Below the pieces are notes generated by a model. That model worked only from the letters and a program-made list of their open reading frames with translations, searched no databases and was not told where the DNA came from. Positions 1-9,021 of a stretch of 64,000 nt of DNA are shown in pieces. The stretch is taken from contig NZ_JAGYPE020000008.1 of NCBI RefSeq assembly GCF_018343545.2, forward strand, positions 1-64,000, written 5' to 3'. The stretch comes from Neobacillus citreus (GTDB taxonomy: Bacteria > Bacillota > Bacilli > Bacillales > Cytobacillaceae). Position 1 is the stretch's first letter, and the number at the start of each line of letters is the position of its first letter. Position numbers and translations under genes: made by a program.

Positions 1-73
1 TCTTTTCGTGCTTTTGTTGAAGCTGCTGGTATTTTTGCTGCTCGGGTGTCATATTTTTCTGTTTGCTTGCCAT
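1..73 (-). CDS. hypothetical protein, N-terminal part (cut by window start)
   Basis: An open frame runs off the left window edge. It begins MASKQKNMTPEQQKYQQL and is rich in Gln and Lys. A strong ribosome binding site (AGGAAAGGGG) lies 8 nt before the ATG at 73; a second ATG directly upstream at 76 is a possible alternative start. It follows the YhcN-type lipoprotein gene by only 14-17 nt, so the two are probably cotranscribed. About 24 residues are visible and I do not recognise the family. Confidence 0.5.
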   Translation of the reverse strand, partial: MASKQKNMTPEQQKYQQLQQKHEK

Positions 74-89
74 CATTGCATCCCCTTTC

Positions 90-560
90 CTACTTGATAT
101 CCTCTGTCATTTTAACGATTTCATTAAAACGTTTTTCTGCATCTCGATGGTTAAACTTAGACGAGGTCCTCATCTTTTCATCAAGCCGTACGACTTCCAG
201 AAATATTTTATAGTCACTTGAGACGGTAAATTTCGCTTTTGGATATTTTTTCTCAAGCATTTTGGTAACATTTTTTTCAATCTTTTTCATGTTAAAGCGA
301 TGCAAATGCTTTACCTTATAGGCAACAAGGATTGCTTTTTTCCCTTTGACGACAGCGACATCATACAATTCTGGAAAAGAACTTACATCTCGTTTAATTT
401 TCTCTACCTGGTCATTTCCTTTATGCCCATCAGTGACAACTGGTGGTGGATTTGTAGTTTTCACAAGCGCGAGCTGGCTGTCTTTTGCTTTTTGATCCTG
501 ATTGCAGGAAACCAGTAAGATTACACTCATCAATATAATGAATCGATATGTATTTCGCAT
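90..560 (-). CDS. YhcN/YlaJ-family sporulation lipoprotein
   Basis: The protein has about 156 residues. A short basic N-terminus is followed by a hydrophobic stretch and a lipobox (LLVSC, Cys at residue 19), so it should be an exported lipoprotein. The rest (VEKIKRDVSSFPELYDVAVV, then a Lys-rich helix) has the pattern of the YhcN/YlaJ spore lipoprotein family. An open frame extends upstream to 686, but an AAGGG site precedes the ATG at 560 and the lipobox spacing fits that start. Sporulation genes next to it support the call. In other spore formers such proteins sit in the spore membranes; the exact role here is unknown. Confidence 0.65.
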   Translation of the reverse strand: MRNTYRFIILMSVILLVSCNQDQKAKDSQLALVKTTNPPPVVTDGHKGNDQVEKIKRDVSSFPELYDVAVVKGKKAILVAYKVKHLHRFNMKKIEKNVTKMLEKKYPKAKFTVSSDYKIFLEVVRLDEKMRTSSKFNHRDAEKRFNEIVKMTEDIK

Positions 561-656
561 AACGGTTTTCATCCCTTTTTTATAAATATGACTGTCATTA
601 GTTTTTTCGACATTGACTAAAAATATGACTAAGTTAATGCCGATTAGAGAAAAAAT

Positions 657-683
657 AAAACTGCCAGTAACCCAGCAGTTTTT
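657..683 (-). terminator. rho-independent terminator
   Basis: An inverted repeat (AAAACTGC / GCAGTTTT) around a 10-nt loop is followed on the minus strand by a T-rich run. It lies just after the stop of the small gene ending at 689 and would separate it from the lipoprotein gene. Confidence 0.6.
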
Positions 684-688
684 CACTT

Positions 689-790
689 CTACTTATATGT
701 CTTCTTCCCACAGCCACAGCCTTGTTTTTTTATAGCATTTGATGGCTGGTAAACCTTCGTTGTTTCAGTTTGCTTCTTTTTCTTTGTCAC
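689..790 (-). CDS. small Lys-rich protein with CGCG motif (33 aa)
   Basis: A 33-codon frame starts with GTG, 6 nt after a strong GGAGGG ribosome binding site, and stops just before a terminator hairpin. The product is very basic (MTKKKKQTETTKVYQPS) and ends with a Gly-Cys-Gly-Cys-Gly motif (residues 24-28) and KKTYK. The paired cysteines suggest metal binding or disulfide cross-linking; its place among spore coat genes would suit cross-linking, but that is inference. No family recognised. Confidence 0.5.
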   Translation of the reverse strand: MTKKKKQTETTKVYQPSNAIKKQGCGCGKKTYK

Positions 791-872
791 GTTTTTCCCT
801 CCAATCAAATACAATTCATTAGTTACTAATCATCATATGAAAAAGCGTAAGTCTTGTCTCAGGCAAAAATCC

Positions 873-1229
873 TTATTTCCCAATAAAATATTGAATAATT
901 GTTTCGATGATGGCCGCCATACCAGCAACAGCCAGGATAAGTATAATTGGCTCCGCCCAAACAGGGAAAAGGAAGGATATTCCTACCAAAATGGCAGAAG
1001 ACCATATTCCTGTACACCAATAACAACTTAGCAATTCACCCATAAATCGCCTTATTCCAAACTTTTTTGGAATATAATAAATTTCCACTTCACCTTCTGC
1101 ATTTACTTCCTCTACCTCATCAAAAAAGGGATTGCGTAAAAATTCAGTAATTTTATCAAAAACAATTAACCTCGTAAACCGAAAGCTTGCCAATGCTAAA
1201 AGGAGCAGTTGCATAAGACTTATCTTCAT
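873..1229 (-). CDS. yjcA: DUF1360 sporulation membrane protein, YjcA-like
   Basis: The 118-residue protein has an N-terminal hydrophobic segment (LMQLLLLALASFRFTRL), a central soluble part with a CYWCTG motif (residues about 75-80) and two C-terminal membrane segments. This is the DUF1360 pattern of B. subtilis YjcA, a sporulation protein encoded beside the cotVWXYZ cluster, and the gene here lies beside cotZ. The ATG at 1229 follows AAAGGG by 9 nt and is preferred over the one at 1247. The molecular function is not known to me. Confidence 0.7.
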   Translation of the reverse strand: MKISLMQLLLLALASFRFTRLIVFDKITEFLRNPFFDEVEEVNAEGEVEIYYIPKKFGIRRFMGELLSCYWCTGIWSSAILVGISFLFPVWAEPIILILAVAGMAAIIETIIQYFIGK

Positions 1230-1376
1230 GTTAAAAAACCCTTTCATTTTTGGACTAATGACTGTGTATGAAAATAGCCTAATTTTGGTAAATAAGGCAA
1301 TTGTCCGTAACCCATAAGGCTCTCGTTAAATATGTTAGTAATGTAAGATATATTACGGATTAAGGAGGAAAAATAA

Positions 1377-1889
1377 ATGGGTTGTGGGAGCTTTAGAAAT
1401 AATCACGACAACGGCAATTGCGTATGTCAAGTAGTTCGCGCGATTAAAGATATTCAAGATAATGCTGTTGAAGCTGCTGAATGTCAATCCTGTACCAGCT
1501 GCTTTAACGAGCCGCTTGGTTCATTAGTCTCACCTGTTAAGGAACATGTTGATACGCGCGTATTCGTTTTAAAAACAGCTGATGGTACACCATTCCACGC
1601 ATTCTTCAATGACGATTACAATGCATGTGTCTCCATCTATTTCCGCGTAGAAGATGTGTTCGATAACTGCTGTGCTACACTTCGCGTATTAGTTCCTGGC
1701 AAAAAAGACGGCGGAAACTTTGTTCCAGTCAATTTCGTAAAGGGCGATGATAAATGCTGTATTAACCTATCTAAACATTGCCAAGTGACTTGCTTCAAAG
1801 CGAGCAACGATTGTGTAACGGTTGACTTAAGCTGCTTCTGTGCCATTCAATGTATTGCAGACGTAAACCTTGGAATTTGCAACAGTTAA
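1377..1889 (+). CDS. cotZ: spore crust/coat protein of the CotY/CotZ family
   Basis: This 170-residue, Cys-rich protein (about 20 Cys in CXC, CC and CXXC arrangements: CVCQ, CQSCTSC, DNCCAT, DKCCIN, CFCAIQC) is typical of CotY/CotZ, which assemble into the disulfide-linked outer crust of Bacillus spores. A consensus AAGGAGG site lies 8 nt before the ATG. It neighbours cotO on the opposite strand, as cotZ does in B. subtilis, so I use cotZ by synteny. No second copy and no cotX, cotW or cotV is present nearby, so this single protein may do the work of both CotY and CotZ locally. Expression should be in the mother cell late in sporulation; I did not find a convincing sigma-K promoter. Confidence 0.9.
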   Translation: MGCGSFRNNHDNGNCVCQVVRAIKDIQDNAVEAAECQSCTSCFNEPLGSLVSPVKEHVDTRVFVLKTADGTPFHAFFNDDYNACVSIYFRVEDVFDNCCATLRVLVPGKKDGGNFVPVNFVKGDDKCCINLSKHCQVTCFKASNDCVTVDLSCFCAIQCIADVNLGICNS

Positions 1890-1896
1890 ATAAATT

Positions 1897-1928
1897 AGCC
1901 AGTCGGTGAATCGGCTGGCCTTTTTTTT
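1897..1928 (+). terminator. terminator after cotZ
   Basis: The stem GCCAGTCG / CGGCTGGC around a 6-nt loop is followed by eight T residues. It begins 8 nt after the cotZ stop and lies between the convergent cotZ and cotO. Confidence 0.85.
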
Positions 1929-1937
1929 ATTTATTCA

Positions 1938-2429
1938 TTATCGCTTTATTCCGATCATGATGACATTGGTGATATCATCAACTGGGAATGTTCTTTGAGT
2001 TTTATTATGGTATTCAATGGTTATTTGATTGTCCTCATAACTAATCAGGTAGCCCAAATGTTTCTCATCATCGATATTAAAGACACATGGAACAGGCGGA
2101 AGCACTTTTGGAAAGTTAATTAAATATTCCAGTCTTTCCTTTACCGTCATTTCCTTAAATGGTTTTACTCGATTAAAGGAAGATCGGTTATTCTCCACAG
2201 GTATTGAAGATGCTGCTTCTTTTATTTCCGTTCCCATCCCATTTGAATCTTTCTCCATCTTCGCATGAGGGACATTCTTTTTATTTTCATCTGCCCTTAT
2301 ATTCTCTTCCATTGCCGGCTCAGCTTCAAGCTTACTTCTGTAGATTTCCTGCATATGATAGTTTGCGGGATTCCTTGAAAATGGCTGTTTAATAAAGAAA
2401 AGTGGTCCCTGATCTTTTGTATTTGACAT
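1938..2429 (-). CDS. cotO: spore coat protein CotO-like
   Basis: The protein has 163 residues (B. subtilis CotO is longer, about 227). A polar, low-complexity N-terminal half is followed by a conserved C-terminal domain from about residue 85 (KEMTVKERLEYLINFPKVLP, then CVFNIDDEKHLGYLISYED) as in the CotO family. CotO is a late morphogenetic protein of the outer coat and works with CotH. Convergence with cotZ and closeness to fabI copy the B. subtilis yjbX/cotO locus. The shortening lies in the variable N-terminal region. Confidence 0.75.
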   Translation of the reverse strand: MSNTKDQGPLFFIKQPFSRNPANYHMQEIYRSKLEAEPAMEENIRADENKKNVPHAKMEKDSNGMGTEIKEAASSIPVENNRSSFNRVKPFKEMTVKERLEYLINFPKVLPPVPCVFNIDDEKHLGYLISYEDNQITIEYHNKTQRTFPVDDITNVIMIGIKR

Positions 2430-2510
2430 ATAAGCACCTCCCTTACGGCATCCTACACTTTTATATATATGTGAATGGACTATAGGCGTTAACTGTTTTT
2501 TTCCATATAA

Positions 2511-2541
2511 AAAAGCCCGCAGTTCATTTTGCGGGCTTTTT
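2511..2541 (-). terminator. terminator after fabI
   Basis: AAAAGCCCGC / GCGGGCTTTT form a GC-rich stem around an 11-nt loop, followed by T residues on the minus strand. It starts a few nt downstream of the fabI stop codon. Confidence 0.85.
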
Positions 2542-2544
2542 ATA

Positions 2545-3315
2545 TTACATAATATGATATCCTGAGTCTACGTGAATATTTTCCCCTGTAATTCCACGGG
2601 AAAGATGGCTGAATAGGAAAACGGCAGTATCGCCTACTTCCTCAGGCGTTGTTGTTCTCCGTAATGGTGCTTTTTCTTCAATTTCCTTTAAAATCAAGTT
2701 AAATTCACCGATTCCTTTTGCGGATAGTGTTCGGATTGGACCGGCCGAAATGGAATTTACGCGAATATTATCTTTACCTAGGTCCGCAGCTAAATAGCGA
2801 ACGCTTGCATCAAGGGAAGCTTTTGCAACACCCATAACATTGTAATTTTTGATGGCTCTTTCTCCCCCAAGGTATGTGAGAGTAACGATGCTGCCGCCTT
2901 CTGTCATGAGGCCGCGTGCTTCCTTCGCTACTGCCGTTAAGGAATAGGAGCTGATATTATGTGCCAGCAGGAAGCCGTCTCTTGTTGTATTCATATATTC
3001 GCCTGATAATTCTTCCTTATTGGCAAATGCAATACAGTGTGCTATTCCATGAATAGTCCCAACCGCTTCTTTTATTTCAGCAAAACACGCAGCAATTGCT
3101 TCGTCACTAGTCACATCACATGGCAGCACTAAAGTTCCCTCTGCATTTAAGGACTCCGCTAATTCCCGTACACTGCTCTCCAGTCTTTCCCCGGCAAACG
3201 TAAATACTAACCGTGCCCCAGCGTCATGAAGTGAGCGGGCAATCCCCCAAGCGATACTCCGCTTATTAGCAACACCCATTACGACAAATGTTTTTCCAGT
3301 TAAAGATAAATTCAT
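2545..3315 (-). CDS. fabI: enoyl-[acyl-carrier-protein] reductase (NADH), FabI
   Basis: FabI reduces trans-2-enoyl-ACP in the last step of each fatty acid elongation cycle in the cytoplasm. The 256-residue protein has the SDR-like fold of FabI: an N-terminal nucleotide site (GVANKRSIAWGIA), DVTSD, and the YX6K catalytic motif (Tyr-Asn-Val-Met-Gly-Val-Ala-Lys, near residue 158), then SAGPIRTLSAKGI. AGGAGG lies about 11 nt before the ATG. A FapR operator directly upstream shows coupling to malonyl-CoA levels. In B. subtilis a thiamine operon lies in this area; here fabI is directly beside the yjbQ-type antiporter. Confidence 0.95.
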   Translation of the reverse strand: MNLSLTGKTFVVMGVANKRSIAWGIARSLHDAGARLVFTFAGERLESSVRELAESLNAEGTLVLPCDVTSDEAIAACFAEIKEAVGTIHGIAHCIAFANKEELSGEYMNTTRDGFLLAHNISSYSLTAVAKEARGLMTEGGSIVTLTYLGGERAIKNYNVMGVAKASLDASVRYLAADLGKDNIRVNSISAGPIRTLSAKGIGEFNLILKEIEEKAPLRRTTTPEEVGDTAVFLFSHLSRGITGENIHVDSGYHIM

Positions 3316-3346
3316 TTTTAAAAAATCCTCCTACATGATAACTGAT

Positions 3347-3365
3347 ATTAGTACTTGGTACTAAT
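3347..3365. promoter_or_regulatory. FapR operator upstream of fabI
   Basis: ATTAGTACTTGGTACTAAT is a palindrome with perfect 8-nt arms and a 3-nt centre, matching the known FapR site (TTAGTACCNNNTACTAA type). It lies 32-50 nt upstream of the fabI start. FapR represses fatty acid synthesis genes until malonyl-CoA releases it. A second site precedes fabHA at 36426. Confidence 0.9.
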
Positions 3366-3405
3366 TCTACACTAATTCTGAATAAATGAAAAGTACTTGC
3401 CTTTT

Positions 3406-5277
3406 CTAATAATAGCTTTTGCCTGTTTCTGAAAATTCAAGCTCCCTTTTCAGGTCATCCACATATTCCTTTGAGCCTGTGACAATCAGTCGGTCATGCA
3501 TTTGCAGCTCCGTGTCACCATGAGGCACGATGGAATCCTTCCCTCTGAAAATTCTGACAAAAATAACATCCCCGGTAAACGGAAATCTTCTTAATGACAT
3601 ACCATCAAATAATTCATTATTCATGACAATTTCATATAACCCAGTTTCCTGATTCGTCAAAAGATTTATGACTGCAGGAGACTCAATCATCGCCCGAAGC
3701 AGCGCTTTTGTAGACATAAAGGAGGAGAACACCTCTACCCCATGCTCACGAAGCCTCAGCTCCAATTCAGGACTTTCAATTCTGGCAATGACCCTTGGAA
3801 CTCCTTTTTCTTTCGCAGCTATAGCAAGATCTGCATTCACTTCCTGGTTTCCTGTTAAGATTACTACTATTTCAGACTCGAACACTTTTGTATTTTCAAT
3901 GGCCTCCTGCGAATAATCCTGGATTTCCTTTATTTCAAATACCGAGTCAGCAAATGTTTTTTCGGCCTTTTCAATTTTTTGATGATACAAAACCGGATTA
4001 TAGAGTCCGGACTTTAATTCTAGGGAAACAGGCAAAGTAATCTGGTTAGCACCTAAAAAGGCAATGGACACTTTCCTGCCCTCCGCTGCTTCTCGAGGGA
4101 ACAGCTTTTTAAAAACAATTGGCGTAAAAATTGAGGTAATCACAGCGACAAGAATTAGTGTTCCTTTCATTTGCTCTGATATAACCCCAATCCGTTCTCC
4201 GATTGTCGCTGCAGCAATAACAAGTGACAATGTGGAGGTAAGCAGAAATCCCGAGGCAATTACGGTTTTCATATCGTACCAAATTTTCAAAAGGTACACA
4301 GGAATTAGCTTCGAAAATAATAGCCCAATTAATAAAAGCGGTATTAATAACAAAAGTTTCTTTTCACTTAATAACGACCAGATGTCCAGTTCTACACCTA
4401 CCATTACAAAGAAGATAGGAATTAAAAATCCGTAGCCAAAGGAATCAAGCTTATGAACAAGCTCTTGGTTTGGTGCCAACAAAGAAACAAGGACACCTGC
4501 CAAAAATGCTCCCAGAATATTTTCAGCACCGACTGTTTCGGATAATCCTACCAGCACAATAATCAGCATAAATACAGCCCTTGTGCCGATTTGGACCGTC
4601 CCTGTTGAGAGTGTTTCAATAAAGCTGCGATTTTTAAATCTTTTACCAATGAAATAAAGGATAATTCCTGCTCCAAACAAAATCAGCAGAAGCCATGTAT
4701 CCCCCTCTCCCCCTTCATTCAGGGAAACAAAGAGGGCCAGCAGAATCATGGTAGCCAAATCAGCAATAACTGCTACCAGTAAGATAATCTGCCCAATCAC
4801 CGTTTTCATTAAGTGAGCTTCTTTTAAGGTGGGCACGACTACTCCCAATGAAATCGTCGAAATAATCAATGTCATCAGGAAAGCATTATCGATAAATCCT
4901 GCCAGAACAAAGAGATACGATAAACCGAGTGAAAGAATGAAGACACCGGCAAAGATAATGGATGAGACCAGAAAGGAGTTTGGTTCTTTTTTCCCGTTTG
5001 GAAGGGTCTCACGTTTTTTCCCGCGTGAAAAAGCCGTGAAGTCAATTTCAAGACCGCTTAGGAACATAAGAAAAATAAAGCCAAGTGTAGACAGGGTGGA
5101 CAGCCACATATCCTCATGAACGATATTGAATCCACTCTTACCAATAATGAGGCCCATGATAATTTCCGCAACAACCACAGGAATAAAATTTAATTTAAAT
5201 CGATGCAATAGAATTGGAGTTAAAAATGCCATTGTCACAACAATTAATAATGAAATAATGGAGACGTGTTGTTCCAT
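3406..5277 (-). CDS. yjbQ: CPA2-family monovalent cation:H+ antiporter with RCK/TrkA-C domains
   Basis: The 623-residue protein has an N-terminal membrane part of about 12 hydrophobic segments (to about residue 390) with CPA2 signatures ([21 protein letters not shown]), then a cytoplasmic regulatory part with a Rossmann-like RCK region ([12 protein letters not shown]) and a TrkA-C domain ([20 protein letters not shown]) near the end. It exchanges Na+ or K+ for protons at the cell membrane. The size and prpE as divergent neighbour match B. subtilis YjbQ. The second of two adjacent ATGs is chosen because it has better spacing from GGAGG. The ion specificity cannot be read from the sequence. Confidence 0.85.
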   Translation of the reverse strand: MEQHVSIISLLIVVTMAFLTPILLHRFKLNFIPVVVAEIIMGLIIGKSGFNIVHEDMWLSTLSTLGFIFLMFLSGLEIDFTAFSRGKKRETLPNGKKEPNSFLVSSIIFAGVFILSLGLSYLFVLAGFIDNAFLMTLIISTISLGVVVPTLKEAHLMKTVIGQIILLVAVIADLATMILLALFVSLNEGGEGDTWLLLILFGAGIILYFIGKRFKNRSFIETLSTGTVQIGTRAVFMLIIVLVGLSETVGAENILGAFLAGVLVSLLAPNQELVHKLDSFGYGFLIPIFFVMVGVELDIWSLLSEKKLLLLIPLLLIGLLFSKLIPVYLLKIWYDMKTVIASGFLLTSTLSLVIAAATIGERIGVISEQMKGTLILVAVITSIFTPIVFKKLFPREAAEGRKVSIAFLGANQITLPVSLELKSGLYNPVLYHQKIEKAEKTFADSVFEIKEIQDYSQEAIENTKVFESEIVVILTGNQEVNADLAIAAKEKGVPRVIARIESPELELRLREHGVEVFSSFMSTKALLRAMIESPAVINLLTNQETGLYEIVMNNELFDGMSLRRFPFTGDVIFVRIFRGKDSIVPHGDTELQMHDRLIVTGSKEYVDDLKRELEFSETGKSYY

Positions 5278-5352
5278 CATACTCCTCCCTTACGGATAGT
5301 AATAAATGCTCGCAATCCGACAAAAAATAAGAATCGGAAAGGGGCAACAATT

Positions 5353-6093
5353 ATGAAAATAGATATTATCGGAGATATCCATGGATGTTTCACAGAATTC
5401 TCGGAGTTAACTGCAAAATTAGGTTACGATTGGAAAAGTGGGATTCCCCTCCATCCGGAAAACAGAATACTCGGGTTTGTCGGTGATTTAACCGACAGAG
5501 GTCCAAATTCTCTCAAAGTGATTGAAATCGTTTGGAAGCTGGTCATCGAGCAGGAAAAAGCTTTCTATACACCTGGAAACCATTGCAATAAGTTGTATCG
5601 CTTTTTCCTTGGCAACAAAGTCCAAATTTCCCACGGACTTGAAACAACCGTGGCGGAGTATGAAACATTATATAAAAAAGACCAAGATTCCATTCGAAAA
5701 AAATTTATGGACCTTTATGAAAATGCTCCATTGTACTTAGTATTAGACCAGAAAAAGTTAATAATCGCCCATGCAGGAATTAAACAAGAATTGATTGGAA
5801 AGAAAAATAATCAAGTAAAGACATTTGTTCTCTACGGAGATATTACAGGTGAAAAGCACCCGGACGGATCCCCTGTCAGAAGAGACTGGGCTAAACAGTA
5901 TCACGGGGAAGCTTATATTGTTTATGGACATACACCTGTGAAGGAGCCAAGAATTATTAATAAAACGTATAATATTGACACAGGGGCTGTTTTTGGCGGC
6001 AAACTTACTGCCTTAAGATATCCAGAAATGGAACTGGTCTCTATTCCCTCTACAATGCCATATATCAAAGAAAAATTTAAACAATTTGAATAA
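5353..6093 (+). CDS. prpE: bis(5'-nucleosyl)-tetraphosphatase, PrpE
   Basis: This is a calcineurin-like metallophosphatase of 246 residues that carries the metal ligands GDIHG (6-10), GDLTDRG, GNHCNK, HAG and GHTPV in the usual order. B. subtilis PrpE (244 residues) hydrolyses Ap4A-type nucleotides asymmetrically and acts in spore germination. The ATG at 5353 follows AAAGGGG and gives the family length; the 29 codons upstream in the open frame are not needed. It is divergent from the antiporter gene and convergent with the pseudouridine synthase gene. Confidence 0.92.
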   Translation: MKIDIIGDIHGCFTEFSELTAKLGYDWKSGIPLHPENRILGFVGDLTDRGPNSLKVIEIVWKLVIEQEKAFYTPGNHCNKLYRFFLGNKVQISHGLETTVAEYETLYKKDQDSIRKKFMDLYENAPLYLVLDQKKLIIAHAGIKQELIGKKNNQVKTFVLYGDITGEKHPDGSPVRRDWAKQYHGEAYIVYGHTPVKEPRIINKTYNIDTGAVFGGKLTALRYPEMELVSIPSTMPYIKEKFKQFE

Positions 6094-6115
6094 AAATAAA
6101 AATAAAAATAAAAGA

Positions 6116-6144
6116 AGGCTGGCCTTTTTAGTCATGACCAGCCT
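6116..6144 (-). terminator. terminator overlapping the end of yjbO
   Basis: AGGCTGG / CCAGCCT arms enclose 15 nt that include the yjbO stop codon. On the minus strand the hairpin is followed by a T-rich tract built of repeated ATTTTT units (6090-6115), so it should stop yjbO transcripts. It may also stop prpE transcripts less efficiently. Confidence 0.65.
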
Positions 6145-7024
6145 CTATTAATTTCTTCATATCATCCGGCAAAGGTGCCGTAAAGGTCATTTCCTCCCGG
6201 GTAAGGGGATGAATGAAGTGGACTTCTTTACAATGTAACGCCTGCCTATCAATTAACGAGGTGTCTCCCCCATACAAGTCATCACCGAGAAGAGGATGAC
6301 CCAAGTAAGACATATGGACCCTGATTTGATGGGTCCGTCCGGTTTCCAGGTTCAGCTCAACCTGGGTAAATTCCCTATGCCTTGATATGACTCGGTAATG
6401 GGTACAGGCATATTGTCCATCCTCACGGACCTCCCTTTCGATGATGCTTTCCGCTTTACGTCCGATTGGGGCGTTTACCGTGCCTCTGTCCGCCGACAAC
6501 AAACCGCCTGCAAATGCTTCATAGGTTCGTTTCACTTGAGATTTCCGCTGCATTAAACTAAACAAATGATGAACATGACGATGTTTAGCCACTAAAACAA
6601 TCCCTGAAGTATCCCGATCCAGCCGGGTTACAATGTGGGCTGTAGCAGTTAGTCCTGTTTTTTGATAATATCCTACAAGGGCATTTGCCAGGCTCCCGGC
6701 AGGATGCTCCCGTGACGGAATTGTGCTCATACCGGCAGGTTTAACGACAACCAGCAAAAATTCATCCTCAAACAGAATCGTCATTGGAAGCTTCTCTCCC
6801 GGAAAACTAGGGCTCTCGGAAGGGAATATCACTGTCAGTACATCCCCTTCAACGAGCTTATACCTTACATTTACATCTTCACTGTTGACAAGGATTCTCC
6901 CGCCCTTGAATTTAATATCCGTCAAAGCAGTCCGAGAGATTTCTTCCCTCTTTAAAAACTCTTTAATGAGCAATCCGGCACTATTATCATGAATACTCCA
7001 CTGAAGTTGAAAATTTTTTGTCAT
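6128..7024 (-). CDS. yjbO: RluD/RluA-family 23S rRNA pseudouridine synthase, YjbO
   Basis: The protein has 298 residues with an N-terminal S4-like RNA-binding region (EEISRTALTDIKFKGGRILV) and the RluA/RluD catalytic domain containing the RLDRDTSG motif (catalytic Asp) and GRTHQIRVH. Family members convert uridines in 23S rRNA to pseudouridine. It is the last gene of a run nadF-yjbM-yjbL in the B. subtilis order and follows nadF by 17 nt. The exact target uridine is unknown. Confidence 0.88.
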   Translation of the reverse strand: MTKNFQLQWSIHDNSAGLLIKEFLKREEISRTALTDIKFKGGRILVNSEDVNVRYKLVEGDVLTVIFPSESPSFPGEKLPMTILFEDEFLLVVVKPAGMSTIPSREHPAGSLANALVGYYQKTGLTATAHIVTRLDRDTSGIVLVAKHRHVHHLFSLMQRKSQVKRTYEAFAGGLLSADRGTVNAPIGRKAESIIEREVREDGQYACTHYRVISRHREFTQVELNLETGRTHQIRVHMSYLGHPLLGDDLYGGDTSLIDRQALHCKEVHFIHPLTREEMTFTAPLPDDMKKLIEAGHD

Positions 7025-7041
7025 TCCGTGTTTTCCTTCAT

Positions 7042-7836
7042 TTAGTCCGAAATAAATGAATCATGTACTCTTTTCCAGAAAGGAAACGGGCGGAACCTAG
7101 CAAAGCGGATTTTTTCCTCTGGAACCCGGAATTGGATTGACTTTACATCCTTATGAAGCAGGGTTAAATGATCAATTGTAATCTGGAAATCCGTCCGATT
7201 TACGGGCTTTAACATACATGTGTGGTGTGCTGGCAGAATAAGCGGCGAACCCACTGTTCTGAAAACCCTGTTGTTAATGGATGCCATTTCCGCCACTTGA
7301 AGGGCTTGGATGGACGGGTGAATAATGGCTCCGCCTAGTGCTTTATTATAGGCTGTACTTCCGGAAGGGGTAGAGATACAAAGACCATCACCACGAAATC
7401 TTTCAAAATGCTGGCCGCGTATTTCTACATCCATGACCAGCGTACCCTCCACACCCTTTACGGTAGATTCATTCAACGCTAGGTACCTGGATTCCTTACC
7501 CGCATGGGAATAACGAATAATGACCTCCAAAAGCGGATATTCAACAACCTGAAACGGTGTCTTTGCAATGGCAATGACCAGCTTTTCGATTTCCTCAGGG
7601 GTCCAATCCGCATAAAAACCGAGGTGCCCTGTATGGATCCCAACAAATGCTGTTTTATCCAAACGGCTGCTGTAACGGTGGAAAGCATACAGGAGCGTCC
7701 CGTCTCCCCCTACAGAGATGACGATATCCGGCTGGTCTTCATCGTACTTTAACTCAAAATCCAGCAAATAGGTCCTCATTTTATGCATAAGAATATTTGA
7801 TTTTTGATCCCCTTTAGATGTTATCGCAAATTTCAT
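7042..7836 (-). CDS. nadF: NAD kinase
   Basis: This 264-residue enzyme phosphorylates NAD to NADP. It shows the GGDGTLL motif (near residues 44-50), NESTVKG and the [13 protein letters not shown] loop of the PpnK family. B. subtilis NadF (YjbN, 266 residues) has the same length and neighbours. It follows yjbM by about 43 nt on the same strand, so the alarmone synthetase and NAD kinase are probably cotranscribed. The start is the ATG that gives the family N-terminus [10 protein letters not shown]. Confidence 0.93.
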   Translation of the reverse strand: MKFAITSKGDQKSNILMHKMRTYLLDFELKYDEDQPDIVISVGGDGTLLYAFHRYSSRLDKTAFVGIHTGHLGFYADWTPEEIEKLVIAIAKTPFQVVEYPLLEVIIRYSHAGKESRYLALNESTVKGVEGTLVMDVEIRGQHFERFRGDGLCISTPSGSTAYNKALGGAIIHPSIQALQVAEMASINNRVFRTVGSPLILPAHHTCMLKPVNRTDFQITIDHLTLLHKDVKSIQFRVPEEKIRFARFRPFPFWKRVHDSFISD

Positions 7837-7879
7837 CTTTTTTACCCCTTGTATTGGAATAATCTATATAAACAGCGGC

Positions 7880-8518
7880 TCATTTCTTTTCTTCTTGGGC
7901 TGTTTCCTTCTTTCTCGTAAAAAAAGCCTGTGCTTCTTTAATTTCCCCCCGGATAAGTGACATTTCCTCATCTAAACGGAAAGCCGCCTCTGCCGCACGC
8001 TGGAGTCGCATTTTTATATCAGTAGGAAAGGCACCTTTATACTTATAGTTTAAGGAATGTTCAATTGTTGCCCAAAAATTCATGGCCAATGTCCGAATTT
8101 GTATTTCGGCTAGAATTTTCTTTTCCCCGTGGATAGTTTGCACCGGGTATTGAATGACAACGTGATAGGAACGGTATCCACTGATTTTTTCATGAGAAAT
8201 ATAATCCCTTTCCTCCACTATTTCAAAATCATTGCGGTTTCGGAGCAGCGAAACGACCCGATAAATATCCTCCACAAACTGGCACATAATCCGAAGGCCG
8301 GCAATATCCTGCATTTCTTCTTCAAGTTTATCTAACGGTATTCCTTTTTGGTTTGCTTTATCTAAAATACTGGCAATTGGCTTTACCCTACCGGTAACAA
8401 ATTCAATCGGTGAATGTGTCGAATCGAGTTCAAATTGACCTCTCATTCCCTTTAATTTTATCTTGAGCTCATTAATTGCCTGCTTATAAGGGGTTAAAAA
8501 TTGGTCCCAATGCTTCAT
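7880..8518 (-). CDS. yjbM: small alarmone synthetase (RelQ type), YjbM/SasB
   Basis: The 212-residue protein has only the RelA/SpoT synthetase domain, with no hydrolase or regulatory domains. Motifs include GRVKPIASILDKANQKG, DIAGLRIMCQFVED, ISGYRSYHVVIQYP and EIQIRTLAMNFWATIEHSL. It makes (p)ppGpp from GTP or GDP and ATP. B. subtilis YjbM (SasB, SAS1) is a tetramer of about 211 residues. The gene lies between yjbL and nadF in the conserved order. Confidence 0.93.
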   Translation of the reverse strand: MKHWDQFLTPYKQAINELKIKLKGMRGQFELDSTHSPIEFVTGRVKPIASILDKANQKGIPLDKLEEEMQDIAGLRIMCQFVEDIYRVVSLLRNRNDFEIVEERDYISHEKISGYRSYHVVIQYPVQTIHGEKKILAEIQIRTLAMNFWATIEHSLNYKYKGAFPTDIKMRLQRAAEAAFRLDEEMSLIRGEIKEAQAFFTRKKETAQEEKK

Positions 8519-8541
8519 GACTCCACCTCGACAAGAACAAA

Positions 8542-8901
8542 TTATGGATGAAAAACTGTTTCTGCTTTTTCAACCATTTCTTTACCGTAATTGCTATTTC
8601 CTTTTATGTTGTTAATAATAAAATCAAACTCTTCATTAAAACGCTGAAGTTCTATTTTTTCATTTCCGTCGGAAATCCAAACCGGAAGTTCTGCAGCCAT
8701 TTTCATGTCGGGCCAGATTGGTTCTGGGAGCACGATGTATGTATAGTCATCTGAATCTTCCATTAGATAAATAAAGGAATAATGTTCAGAATCCACAAGG
8801 ATTTGTTCGGCCGGAACTAAACCAGTTATTGTTTCCGATACTTCTAAAACAAGTGCATTTTCCATTACATTTGCCGCTTGGACTATTAGTTTTTTCCTCA
8901 T
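8542..8901 (-). CDS. yjbL: UPF0738-family protein YjbL
   Basis: A 119-residue soluble protein with acidic and aromatic patches (EHYSFIYLMEDSDDYTYIVL, PEPIWPDMK). Length and position between yjbM and the divergent yjbK match B. subtilis YjbL (UPF0738). No catalytic motif or membrane segment is visible and no function is known to me. A GGAGG site precedes the ATG. It is the first gene of the leftward run yjbL-yjbM-nadF-yjbO. Confidence 0.8.
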   Translation of the reverse strand: MRKKLIVQAANVMENALVLEVSETITGLVPAEQILVDSEHYSFIYLMEDSDDYTYIVLPEPIWPDMKMAAELPVWISDGNEKIELQRFNEEFDFIINNIKGNSNYGKEMVEKAETVFHP

Positions 8902-9021
8902 TTTTTACCTCCATCTTCCATACCCACTATTTTAACATAATTCCTCATTTCTCCCAAGGATTGCAGTTTCCACTGAAGATGAGATAATGTAAATAATTTT
9001 TATCGGAAAGGAAGACAAACG

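Noticed and set aside
6090-6115. Short tandem AAAAAT units after prpE
   Set aside because: This is the A/T tail of the terminator and too short to be a meaningful repeat.
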